A DNA stretch of 64,000 nt. Origin: SVKR01 sp963649145 (lineage in GTDB: Bacteria > Bacillota > Clostridia > Oscillospirales > Oscillospiraceae). The notes below the pieces were generated by a model, which had not been told where the DNA came from, ran no database searches, and saw only the letters and a program-made list of their open reading frames with translations. The stretch is taken from the NCBI GenBank assembly GCA_963649145.1, contig CAVJGI010000002.1, positions 10,556-74,555 of the forward strand, written 5' to 3'. Below are positions 8,126 through 15,543 of this stretch, one piece after another. Position 1 is the stretch's first letter. Every line of letters starts with the position of its first letter. The position numbers and the translations under genes were made by a program.

Positions 8126-8395
8126 ATGCAGAAGAAAATACCGATGCGGCAGTGTCTCGGCTGCCGCGAAATGAAGCCGAAGCGGGAGCTCATCCGCGTC
8201 GTGCGCTCGCCGGAGGGGGCGATCAGCCTCGATTTCCGCGGCAAAGCCAACGGCAGAGGGGCTTATGTCTGCCCCAGCCCGGACTGCCTGAAAAAAGCGG
8301 TCCGCGCCAAGGCGCTCGAACGCGCGCTGGAAACGCCGATCCCGGACGAGATCTTCGCGCAGTTGCAGGCGCAGATGGAGGCGGGGGAGACATGA
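8126..8395 (+). CDS. rnpM: RNase P modulator RnpM (YlxR, DUF448)
   Basis: An 89-residue basic protein with the YlxR signature PMRQCLGCREMKPKRELIRVV and GRGAYVC near its centre. In Bacillus subtilis this protein has been described as an RNA-binding modulator of RNase P. Placement between nusA and ylxQ is the conserved Firmicute order, and its stop overlaps the ylxQ start (ATGA). The RNase P RNA it would act on is itself encoded later in this window (59803-60151). Confidence 0.9.
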   Translation: MQKKIPMRQCLGCREMKPKRELIRVVRSPEGAISLDFRGKANGRGAYVCPSPDCLKKAVRAKALERALETPIPDEIFAQLQAQMEAGET

Positions 8396-8802
8396 GCAGA
8401 GCACTGGGTTATCTCGGCATCGCCCGCCGCGGCGGGAATCTTGAGCTCGGCGAGGAAAACGCCAAGGCGCTCGTAAAGTCCGGCAAGGCGCGGCTGATGT
8501 GCCTCGCGTCGGACGCATCCGACGGCGCTCGTCGCCGCGCGGAGGGCTATGTGTTTGAAACAAATGTTCCGCTGACCGTGCTGCCTTTTCTAAAGGAGCA
8601 GATCTCCGAAGCGACGGGGCGTCCCGGCTGCTCGATGGCGGCATTTGCGGACCTCGGACTCGCGGCAAGCTTCGCCGCGGCGCTGGAGGAGGAGTTCGGC
8701 GCGGACTACGCCCCGCTCGCAGCGGCGCTCGCCGCGAAGCGGGACAGGGCAAAAGCCCGGAAGAAGAGCGCGGGCGCGAAAAAGGGAGATAGGAGGAATT
8801 AA
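8392..8802 (+). CDS. ylxQ: L7Ae/L30e-like RNA-binding protein YlxQ
   Basis: A 136-residue protein beginning at the ATG that overlaps the rnpM stop. The first ~95 residues match the L7Ae/YlxQ fold (LGIARRGGNLELGEENAKALVKSGKARLMCLASDASDG), a kink-turn RNA-binding family. The tail (about 110-136) is an Arg/Lys/Ala extension typical of flexible RNA-binding tails. Precise RNA targets in bacteria are uncertain. Confidence 0.88.
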   Translation: MSRALGYLGIARRGGNLELGEENAKALVKSGKARLMCLASDASDGARRRAEGYVFETNVPLTVLPFLKEQISEATGRPGCSMAAFADLGLAASFAAALEEEFGADYAPLAAALAAKRDRAKARKKSAGAKKGDRRN

Positions 8803-8805
8803 CGT

Positions 8806-11142
8806 ATGAGCAGTTTGGACAATAAATACAGGATTCACGAGGTGGCGAAGGATTTCGGACTGCCGAGCAAGACCGTTACCGAGATCTTGACGGAGTATAT
8901 CGCCGCGCCGAAAAACCACATGCAGGTGCTGGAAAACCCGGAGCTGGACGTCATCTTCGAGTATCTGACCCAGCATAATCAGGTCGGCTCCATCGCGGAG
9001 ATCTTCGCCGTTCCGGAAAAGCCGAAGGAGGCGCCGAAGGCCGAGGCAAAGCCCGCCGCCCAGCCCGCCGCCGCAAAGCCGGCGCAGAGCGCACCCGCGG
9101 CGGCTCCCGCCCCCGCCGCCGCACCGAAGAAAGAAGAGCCGAAGCCCCACGTTCCCAAGCCCGCGGCGGAAAAGCGTATCGTCGATACCCGCGGCTCCAC
9201 GAACACGAACCTCAGCAAATACGACGAGAAGTTCGAGACCATGGCGGGCGCGCGCGGCGAAAAGCAGCGCGGCGGCAAGGAGAAATTCAACAACAAGAAC
9301 AAGCAGCGCCAGAATATGCAGACCTCGGCGAAGCGCCGGCAGGAGGAGCGCGACAAGATGCAGCGCCTTCAGCTGGAGATCGCGAAGAAGCAGAAGCTCA
9401 AGGTCTCCATCCCCGACGAGATCAGCGTCGGCGAGCTGGCGAGCCGCATGAAGAAGACCGGCGCGGAGGTCGTGAAATGCCTCATCCGCAACGGCGTGAT
9501 GGCGTCCCTCAGCCAGATCATCGACTTTGACACCGCCGCCATCATCGCGGAGGAAATGGGCTGCCTCGTCGAGCGCGAGGTCCACGTCACCGTCGAGGAG
9601 CGCCTCATCGACGACCACGAGGACACCGCAGAGGAGCTCGTTCCCCGCGCCCCGGTCGTCGTCGTTATGGGTCACGTCGACCACGGCAAGACCAGCCTGC
9701 TCGACCGCATCCGCAAGTCCAACGTCGCCTCCGGCGAAGCCGGCGGCATTACGCAGGCAATCGGCGCTTACACCGTTGAGATCAACGGAAGCCCGATCAC
9801 CTTCCTCGACACGCCGGGCCACGAGGCGTTCACCTCCATGCGCGCCCGCGGCGCGATGGTGACGGATATCGCCATCCTCGTCGTTGCGGCGGACGACGGC
9901 ATTATGCCCCAGACCGTCGAGTCCATCAACCACGCCAAGGCAGCGGGCATCCCCATCGTCGTCGCCATCAACAAGATGGACGTCGTCGGCGCGAACCCGG
10001 ACCGCATCAAGCAGCAGCTCACCGAGTACGACATCGTTCCCGAAGAGTGGGGCGGCGAGACCATCGTCTGCCCGATCTCCGCAAAGACCGGTCAGGGCAT
10101 CGATGACCTGCTCGAAAACCTCGTCGTTCTCGCCGAGGTGCAGGAGCTGAAGGCAAACCCGAACCGCGCCGCCCGCGGCACGGTCATCGAAGCGCGTCTC
10201 GACAAGGGGCGCGGTCCCGTCATGACCGTCCTCGTCCAGAACGGCACGCTCCACACCGGCGACCTCATCATCGCAGGCACCGCCGTCGGTCGCGTGCGCG
10301 TGATGACGAACGACAAGGGCCAGCGCGTCGAGTCCGCGGGTCCGAGCGTCCCGGTGGAGATCACCGGCATGAGCGAGGTCCCCGGCGCGGGCGATGTGTT
10401 CAACGCCGTCACGGACGAGCGCATGGCGCGCGAGCTGGTCGCCCAGCGCAAGGAGCAGCAGAAAAACGAGAGCTTCGGCGTCGCCCGCAAGGTCACGCTG
10501 GACGATCTCTTCGCCCAGATCCAAGAGGGCGAGCTCAAAAACTTCAACATTATCGTCAAGGCGGACGTTCAGGGCTCCGCCGAGGCGGTGCGCACGAGTC
10601 TGGAGAAGCTCTCCAACGACGAGGTGCGCGTCAAGGTCATCCACTGCGGCGTCGGCGCCATCAACGAGAGCGACGTCATGCTCGCCGCGACCTCCGGCGC
10701 GGTCATCGTCGGCTTCAACGTCCGTCCGGACAATGCCGCGCGCGACAACGCCGCCCGCGCGGGCGTGGACATCCGCATGTACCGCGTCATCTATGACTGC
10801 ATCGAGGAGATCGAGTCCGCGATGAAGGGCATGCTCGCGCCGAAGTTCGAGGAGGTCATCATTGGGCACGCCTCCGTGCGCGAGACCTATAAGGTCAGCA
10901 AGGTCGGCACCGTCTGCGGCTGCTACGTCACGGACGGCAAGATCCAGCGCGGCTGCAAGGTCCGCATCCTGCGCGACAACGTGGTCATCCACGAGGGCGA
11001 TCTCGCCTCCCTCCGCCGCTTCAAGGACGACGTCAAGGAGGTCGCCGAGGGCTACGAGTGCGGTATGCAGATCGAAAAGTTCAACGACATCAAGGTGGAC
11101 GACGTGATCGAATGCTTCCTGATGCAGGAGATCAAGCGGTAA
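8806..11142 (+). CDS. infB: Translation initiation factor IF-2
   Basis: A 778-residue GTPase. After an N-terminal helical domain (1-65) comes an Ala/Pro/Lys-rich linker (about 70-190), then the G domain with G1 GHVDHGKTS, G3 DTPGHEAF and G4 NKMD, and C-terminal beta-barrel domains that bind fMet-tRNA. A perfect AGGAGGAATTAACGT ribosome site precedes ATG 8806. It places initiator tRNA on the 30S subunit and promotes subunit joining. Confidence 0.97.
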   Translation: MSSLDNKYRIHEVAKDFGLPSKTVTEILTEYIAAPKNHMQVLENPELDVIFEYLTQHNQVGSIAEIFAVPEKPKEAPKAEAKPAAQPAAAKPAQSAPAAAPAPAAAPKKEEPKPHVPKPAAEKRIVDTRGSTNTNLSKYDEKFETMAGARGEKQRGGKEKFNNKNKQRQNMQTSAKRRQEERDKMQRLQLEIAKKQKLKVSIPDEISVGELASRMKKTGAEVVKCLIRNGVMASLSQIIDFDTAAIIAEEMGCLVEREVHVTVEERLIDDHEDTAEELVPRAPVVVVMGHVDHGKTSLLDRIRKSNVASGEAGGITQAIGAYTVEINGSPITFLDTPGHEAFTSMRARGAMVTDIAILVVAADDGIMPQTVESINHAKAAGIPIVVAINKMDVVGANPDRIKQQLTEYDIVPEEWGGETIVCPISAKTGQGIDDLLENLVVLAEVQELKANPNRAARGTVIEARLDKGRGPVMTVLVQNGTLHTGDLIIAGTAVGRVRVMTNDKGQRVESAGPSVPVEITGMSEVPGAGDVFNAVTDERMARELVAQRKEQQKNESFGVARKVTLDDLFAQIQEGELKNFNIIVKADVQGSAEAVRTSLEKLSNDEVRVKVIHCGVGAINESDVMLAATSGAVIVGFNVRPDNAARDNAARAGVDIRMYRVIYDCIEEIESAMKGMLAPKFEEVIIGHASVRETYKVSKVGTVCGCYVTDGKIQRGCKVRILRDNVVIHEGDLASLRRFKDDVKEVAEGYECGMQIEKFNDIKVDDVIECFLMQEIKR

Positions 11143-11158
11143 AAAAGATCAACGAAAA

Positions 11159-11186
11159 GGGCGCATCCGCCGGTGCGCCCTTTTTT
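11159..11186 (+). terminator. Terminator between infB and rbfA
   Basis: GGGCGCA (11159-11165) and TGCGCCC (11174-11180) followed by six T. It divides the operon and probably lowers expression of rbfA-nrnA-truB-ribF relative to infB, since no separate promoter is evident. Confidence 0.75.
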
Positions 11187-11208
11187 CAAATTCAAAGGAG
11201 AATGCAAT

Positions 11209-11583
11209 ATGGCAAGCAACAAGCTCCAGCGGACGAACGAGGATATCCGCTTCGCCCTCTCCCGGCTGCTCCCGCAGGTGAAGGACCCGCGCGTGCAGCA
11301 GGGGGAGCTGATGAGCATCACCCACGTGGACACGACAGGCGACCTGCGCTACTGCAAGGTCAGCGTCAGCTTCCTCGGCGAGGTGAACGAAAAGGAATTT
11401 AAAAAGGGCATCAAGTCCGCGTCGCCGTGGCTGCGGCGCGAGCTCGGCGCGGCGCTCAGCCTGCGCTACACGCCGGAGCTCATTTTTGAGCTGGACCACT
11501 CCATCGAGCACGGCGCTTATATCAACAGCCTGATCGAAAAGCTCGATATCCCGAAGGAGGAGCCGCAGCATGACGACGAATGA
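11209..11583 (+). CDS. rbfA: Ribosome-binding factor A
   Basis: A 124-residue protein with the KH-like RbfA fold: N-terminal NKLQRTNEDIRFALSRLL helix, DPRVQ turn, then the VTHVDTTGDLRYCKVSVSFLG-type strand segment and the LELDHSIEHGAYIN motif. ATG 11209 has AAAGGAG upstream. It supports 30S maturation at the 16S rRNA 5' region. Its end overlaps nrnA by 14 bases. Confidence 0.93.
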   Translation: MASNKLQRTNEDIRFALSRLLPQVKDPRVQQGELMSITHVDTTGDLRYCKVSVSFLGEVNEKEFKKGIKSASPWLRRELGAALSLRYTPELIFELDHSIEHGAYINSLIEKLDIPKEEPQHDDE

Positions 11584-12505
11584 GGCGGCGGCGTTGCTCC
11601 GCGCCCATGACGCCATTCAGCTCGTGACCCACACCCGCCCGGACGGGGACACGCTCTGCTCCGCCGCGGCGCTCTGCTCCATGCTGCGCCGGATGGGGAA
11701 GCGCGCGTGGCTTTTCCCGAATCCGGAGATCACGGAGAAGTTTCAGCCGCTGACGGCGGCATTTCTCGCCGGGGGCGGCGAGACGGCGGCTTACACCGTC
11801 AGCGTCGACGTCGCAGGGACGGAGATGTTCTGCCCCGGCTTTTCCGGCGCGGTCGATCTCGCGATCGACCATCACCCGAAAAATCCCGGCTTCGCCGCCG
11901 CCACGCTCCTGCGCGGCGAGAAGGCGAGCACGGGCGAGATCATTTTAGAGCTCGCCGACGCGCTCGGCTGCGGCGTTACGCCGGAGGAGGCGACGCTGCT
12001 CTATATCGCGCTCAGCACGGACTGCGGCTGCTTCTGCTACGGCAACACCTGCGCGGACACCCACCGCGCCGCGGCGCGGCTGATGGACCTCGGCGCGAAC
12101 CACCGCTGGGTCAATAAGCAGTTTTTCCGCTCGTTCAGCTTCCCGCGTCTGAAGCTGGAGGGCATGATCTTCGCCACGCTCCGCTCTTACCGCGAAAACC
12201 GGATCAACATCGCGGTCATCACGCTCGACATGATGCGCGAGAGCGGCGCGACGGAGGACGACTGCGACGATCTCGCCTCCCTCGCCGGGAAGGTGCGCGG
12301 CAACGTCGTGTCCATCACCGTGCGCGAGATCGCGCCGGGGCGCAGCAAGGCGTCCGTGCGCACGAACGAGCTGGTGGACGCCTCGGCGGTCTGCGCGCTC
12401 TTCGGCGGCGGCGGACACAAAATGGCATCCGGCTGCACGGTGGACCTGCCGCCCCAGACCCTCGCCGACCGTATGCTGGACGCCGTGAACGAGATCTGGA
12501 AATGA
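11570..12505 (+). CDS. nrnA: DHH/DHHA1 phosphoesterase, NrnA-type oligoribonuclease / pAp phosphatase
   Basis: A 311-residue protein with the DHH-family metal motifs: HTRPDGDTLCS near the start, the VSVDVAGTE motif, DHH at residues 100-102 and a C-terminal DHHA1 domain ending GGGGHKMASGC. Family members degrade short oligoribonucleotides from the 5' end and hydrolyse pAp. The rbfA-nrnA-truB order is usual in Firmicutes. The start overlaps rbfA and the stop overlaps truB by 4 bases. Confidence 0.9.
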   Translation: MTTNEAAALLRAHDAIQLVTHTRPDGDTLCSAAALCSMLRRMGKRAWLFPNPEITEKFQPLTAAFLAGGGETAAYTVSVDVAGTEMFCPGFSGAVDLAIDHHPKNPGFAAATLLRGEKASTGEIILELADALGCGVTPEEATLLYIALSTDCGCFCYGNTCADTHRAAARLMDLGANHRWVNKQFFRSFSFPRLKLEGMIFATLRSYRENRINIAVITLDMMRESGATEDDCDDLASLAGKVRGNVVSITVREIAPGRSKASVRTNELVDASAVCALFGGGGHKMASGCTVDLPPQTLADRMLDAVNEIWK

Positions 12506-13377
12506 ACGGCATTTTACTCATCGACAAGCCCGCCGGCTGGACGAGCATGGACGTCTGCGCCAAGCTGCGCGGCGCGCTGCACGAAAAGCGCGTGGGCCAC
12601 TCCGGAACGCTCGACCCGATGGCGACCGGGCTGCTCGCCGTGTTTCTCGGCCGCGCCACGCGCGCGGTGGAGTTCGCTGAGGCGGCGGAGAAGGAATATC
12701 TTGCCGCCCTGCGCCTCGGCGTCACGACGGACACGCAGGACACGTCCGGAACTGTTCTGGAGCAGCGCGAAGCCGACGTCTCCGACGCGGCGCTGGACGC
12801 CGCGCTCGCGCGCTTTCGCGGCGAGATCGAGCAGCTGCCGCCCATGTATTCGGCGATCAAGATCGGCGGGAAGAAGCTCTACGAGATCGCCCGCCGCGGC
12901 GGTGAGGTGGAGCGAAAGCCCCGCCGCGTCACGATCTATGAGCTCGATCGCCTCGGACGGGACGACGCGGGCGACATTCTGCTCCGCGTCCGCTGCTCCA
13001 AGGGCACCTACATCCGCGCGCTTTGCCACGATATCGGCGCCGCTCTCGGCTGCGGCGGCTGCATGAGCGCCCTGCGGCGCACCCGTGCGGGGGAGTTCAC
13101 GCTCGCCGAAGCACACACGCTCGACGACGTGCTCGCCGCGGCGGAGGAAGGGCGCGCCGAGGCGCTGCTCCTCCCGGTGGACACGCTTTTCCGCGCTTAC
13201 CCCGCACTGACGCTCACCGCCCCGCAGGAGCGTGCGCTGCGCTCCGGTGTGCGCTACACCTGCCCGCTGCCGGAGGGGGCCGTTTACCGGCTCTATGCCC
13301 CGGACGGCGCGTTTCTCGCGCTCGGCGAGGTGCGGGAGGGGAAAATGTGCTCCCGCAAGAATTTTTTTGAGAATTGA
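12502..13377 (+). CDS. truB: tRNA pseudouridine(55) synthase TruB
   Basis: A 291-residue protein with the catalytic motif HSGTLDPMATG (Asp38), RVTIYEL and the C-terminal IRALCHDIGAALG segment. It converts U55 of the T-loop to pseudouridine in elongator tRNAs. ATG 12502 overlaps the nrnA stop codon region (ATGA), implying coupled translation. Confidence 0.95.
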   Translation: MNGILLIDKPAGWTSMDVCAKLRGALHEKRVGHSGTLDPMATGLLAVFLGRATRAVEFAEAAEKEYLAALRLGVTTDTQDTSGTVLEQREADVSDAALDAALARFRGEIEQLPPMYSAIKIGGKKLYEIARRGGEVERKPRRVTIYELDRLGRDDAGDILLRVRCSKGTYIRALCHDIGAALGCGGCMSALRRTRAGEFTLAEAHTLDDVLAAAEEGRAEALLLPVDTLFRAYPALTLTAPQERALRSGVRYTCPLPEGAVYRLYAPDGAFLALGEVREGKMCSRKNFFEN

Positions 13378-13389
13378 AGCTGGTTTTTT

Positions 13390-14286
13390 ATGGAACAAAG
13401 ACCCAAAACCGTGCTCGCGCTCGGCTTTTTTGACGGCGTTCATATCGGACACGCCGCGCTGCTGAACGCGGCGAAGGCGCGCGCCGCCGCGCTCGGTGCG
13501 GAGCCCGCGGTGCTGACTTTTGACCTCCACCCTGATATTTTCGTCAAAAAAACGCCCGTGCCGCTGCTCTGCTCGCCGGCGGACCGCGCCTATATCATCC
13601 GCCGTTTTTTCGGTATTGAACGGACCTGCTGCATCCACTTCAATGAGCACACGATGCATATGCCGTGGCACGAGTTTCTGGACGGCGTCTGCGCGGAATA
13701 TAACGCCGCCGGCTTCGTCGTCGGCTATGACTTCCGCTTTGGCGACCGCGGCGAGGGCGACGGCGAAAAGCTGGCGTCTTACTGCGCCGCGCGCGGTCTT
13801 GGCTGCGATATTATCCCCGCCGTCTCGCTGGACGGCGAGGTCGTGAGCTCCACGCGCATCCGCGCCGTTGTCGCCGCGGGGGAGATGGAGCACGCCGCGG
13901 CGCTGCTGGGGCATCCCCATCTGCTGACGGACAATGTCCGCAGCGGACTGCGCCTCGGCAGGCGGCTTGCGAGCCCGACCATCAACATGCGCTTTGAGCC
14001 CGGCGTGCTCATCCCGCGCCGCGGCGTTTATGCGACGCGCGTCGTCCTGCCGGACGGGGAGCACCCCGCCGTCACGAACATCGGCACGCGCCCGACCGTC
14101 GGCGGCGAAAACGTTACGGTCGAGAGCAACATCCTCCATTTCACCGGCGACCTCTACGGAAAGCGCGTCTGCGTCGAGCTCGCGCACTTCCTGCGCGACG
14201 AGCGGAGGTTCGATTCCGTGGAAGCCCTCGGCGAGCAGATCCGCCGCGACGCCCAGCGCGCCGGGGAGCTGCTGGAGCGCGGCTGA
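13390..14286 (+). CDS. ribF: Bifunctional riboflavin kinase / FAD synthetase
   Basis: A 298-residue protein. The N-terminal nucleotidyl-transferase domain carries the GFFDGVHIGH nucleotide-binding motif and SSTRIR; the C-terminal kinase domain carries the PTINM motif and the GVYATRVVL/TNIGTRPTV segments. It makes FMN and then FAD from riboflavin. It is last in the rimP operon and is closed by a strong terminator. Confidence 0.95.
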   Translation: MEQRPKTVLALGFFDGVHIGHAALLNAAKARAAALGAEPAVLTFDLHPDIFVKKTPVPLLCSPADRAYIIRRFFGIERTCCIHFNEHTMHMPWHEFLDGVCAEYNAAGFVVGYDFRFGDRGEGDGEKLASYCAARGLGCDIIPAVSLDGEVVSSTRIRAVVAAGEMEHAAALLGHPHLLTDNVRSGLRLGRRLASPTINMRFEPGVLIPRRGVYATRVVLPDGEHPAVTNIGTRPTVGGENVTVESNILHFTGDLYGKRVCVELAHFLRDERRFDSVEALGEQIRRDAQRAGELLERG

Positions 14287-14296
14287 AAAAAAGAAA

Positions 14297-14330
14297 GGCG
14301 GACGCTTTCAAAAAAAGCGTCCGCCATTCT
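14297..14330. terminator. Bidirectional terminator between convergent ribF and the unknown minus-strand gene
   Basis: 12-bp arms GGCGGACGCTTT (14297-14308) and AAAGCGTCCGCC (14314-14325) with A-rich and T-rich flanks on both sides. Confidence 0.8.
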
Positions 14331-14342
14331 TTTCGGTTTCCG

Positions 14343-15290
14343 TCAGCTGTGGAAGGGACCGGGACCGGGCCATTTGCCGCTGCCGCCCATTTCGGCTTCG
14401 AGTTTTTCGAGCTGCTTCAGGAGGTTCATACGCACCGCCTCGTTCGGAAGGTCGGCGGCAAGGATCCCCATGCGGATCCCCTCGATGCTCAGCTCGCCCC
14501 GTCTGATCGCGTCCGCGGTCTCTTTGCCGAAGGTTAGCTCTTTGAAGCGTTCCTCCGGTGGCGTCATCTCGGTGATCTCCTCCGGTGTGTAGCCGCGGTT
14601 GCAGTACATCCGCGTCGTGTTGTGGAACGCGGTGAAAAGGTCGACAAACATTTTCATGGCGTTCTTGGACTTCATCCGGACGCCATACGCATCCAGAGCG
14701 TCGATGACCTCCTCCATCGCGGAGACCGTGACGTCGTTCACGATGCAAAGGAACTCGTAAAGAAGCGCGTTTGCGCTCACCTCGCTCAGACCGCCGCGCT
14801 CTGTCAGGAAGAGGAAAAGCCTGCGGCGCGCCGGGGTGTTCTCGCAGCAAAAGGGGTCGGCATATTCCAGAAAATCCTTTTTTTCCGGCACATAATAGGG
14901 CTTGCCCTGCTGAAGACTCTTTGTCTCGTAAATCAGCTCCCCGTCCTCGTCGAACAGCACATAGTTTATGATCTCGCGGTCAAGCGGCTTCGTGGGCTTT
15001 CCGTCGTCATAGAGCTCGTCATCGCCGAGGATGGAGTAGCACTCGCACTCATGCCGCGCGATCTCCGCAAAGGCGAGGAACTCCTCCTCCGTTACCAGCT
15101 TGGGGCTATAGGAGAAAACGATCTCCTTTGCCTTGCGCAGCGGGATGATGCCGTAGAGATTTGCCATCGCGTTGAAATATTTGCGGAGGAGCCGCGAGGT
15201 CGTGTCCTTCAGCGGGATCTCCCGGTAAAGCGCGTTCAGCTGCCTGCGGGAATACTCCTGCGGGAATTCGTAATCTTTGTCCTTTGCCAT
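14343..15290 (-). CDS. Protein of unknown function, 315 residues
   Basis: I do not recognise this gene. It is a soluble, acidic, mostly helical protein with no signal peptide or membrane segment. Notable are a Cys-rich spot (HECECYSILGDDELYDDG), a DPFCCENTPARRRLF segment and a Pro/Gly-rich C-terminus. The start at 15290 is chosen because GAGGAGGAAG lies just upstream of that ATG; the longer in-frame ORF has no better site. It is transcribed alone, with a promoter at 15328-15356 and the shared terminator at its 3' end. Confidence 0.75.
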   Translation of the reverse strand: MAKDKDYEFPQEYSRRQLNALYREIPLKDTTSRLLRKYFNAMANLYGIIPLRKAKEIVFSYSPKLVTEEEFLAFAEIARHECECYSILGDDELYDDGKPTKPLDREIINYVLFDEDGELIYETKSLQQGKPYYVPEKKDFLEYADPFCCENTPARRRLFLFLTERGGLSEVSANALLYEFLCIVNDVTVSAMEEVIDALDAYGVRMKSKNAMKMFVDLFTAFHNTTRMYCNRGYTPEEITEMTPPEERFKELTFGKETADAIRRGELSIEGIRMGILAADLPNEAVRMNLLKQLEKLEAEMGGSGKWPGPGPFHS

Positions 15291-15327
15291 GTCGCTTCCT
15301 CCTCTGAATAATTGCGATCTCTTTGCC

Positions 15328-15356
15328 ATTCTAACGTGGATCGCGCTTCAAGTCAA
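15328..15356 (-). promoter_or_regulatory. Promoter for the unknown minus-strand gene
   Basis: On the minus strand: TTGACT (15356-15351), a 17-base spacer, TAGAAT (15333-15328). Confidence 0.6.
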
Positions 15357-15372
15357 GCGGAACGGCAAAAAA

Positions 15373-15406
15373 GAAAGGCGGACGCTTACTTTGCGTTCGC
15401 CTTTTT
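15373..15406 (-). terminator. Probable terminator downstream of feoAB
   Basis: Minus-strand hairpin AAAGGCGAACGC...GCGTCCGCCTTT (one mismatch) followed by TTTTTT. It lies about 140 bases beyond the feoB stop. Nothing else coding is seen in 15407-15543. Confidence 0.55.
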
Positions 15407-15543
15407 GAAATTTTTGCGCCCTTCTTTTTCTCTCAGGCGCGCGTTGGGCTCTCTTTTGTGTCTCGCCGGAGCCCCGGCTCGATCGTAGCTTAGCACAGAT
15501 CGCGGTGGGGCGCAAGTGTAAAATCTGGGAAAGTGCCACGCTG

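Noticed and set aside
6875..8752. 625-codon minus-strand frame across nusA-rnpM-ylxQ
   Set aside because: Antisense shadow of three recognised genes; no ribosome site and biased composition. The same reasoning removes the long frames opposite purL (53688-55934), fhs (56693-58678), truB-ribF (12514-14187), feoB (16513-17937) and the ABC genes (25095-27053).
8590..10992. 800-codon open frame on the minus strand across infB
   Set aside because: It is antisense to a full infB with all GTPase motifs. Such long shadow frames are expected where codons are strongly G/C at position three. The translation is Asp/Ala/Arg/His-rich with no family features.
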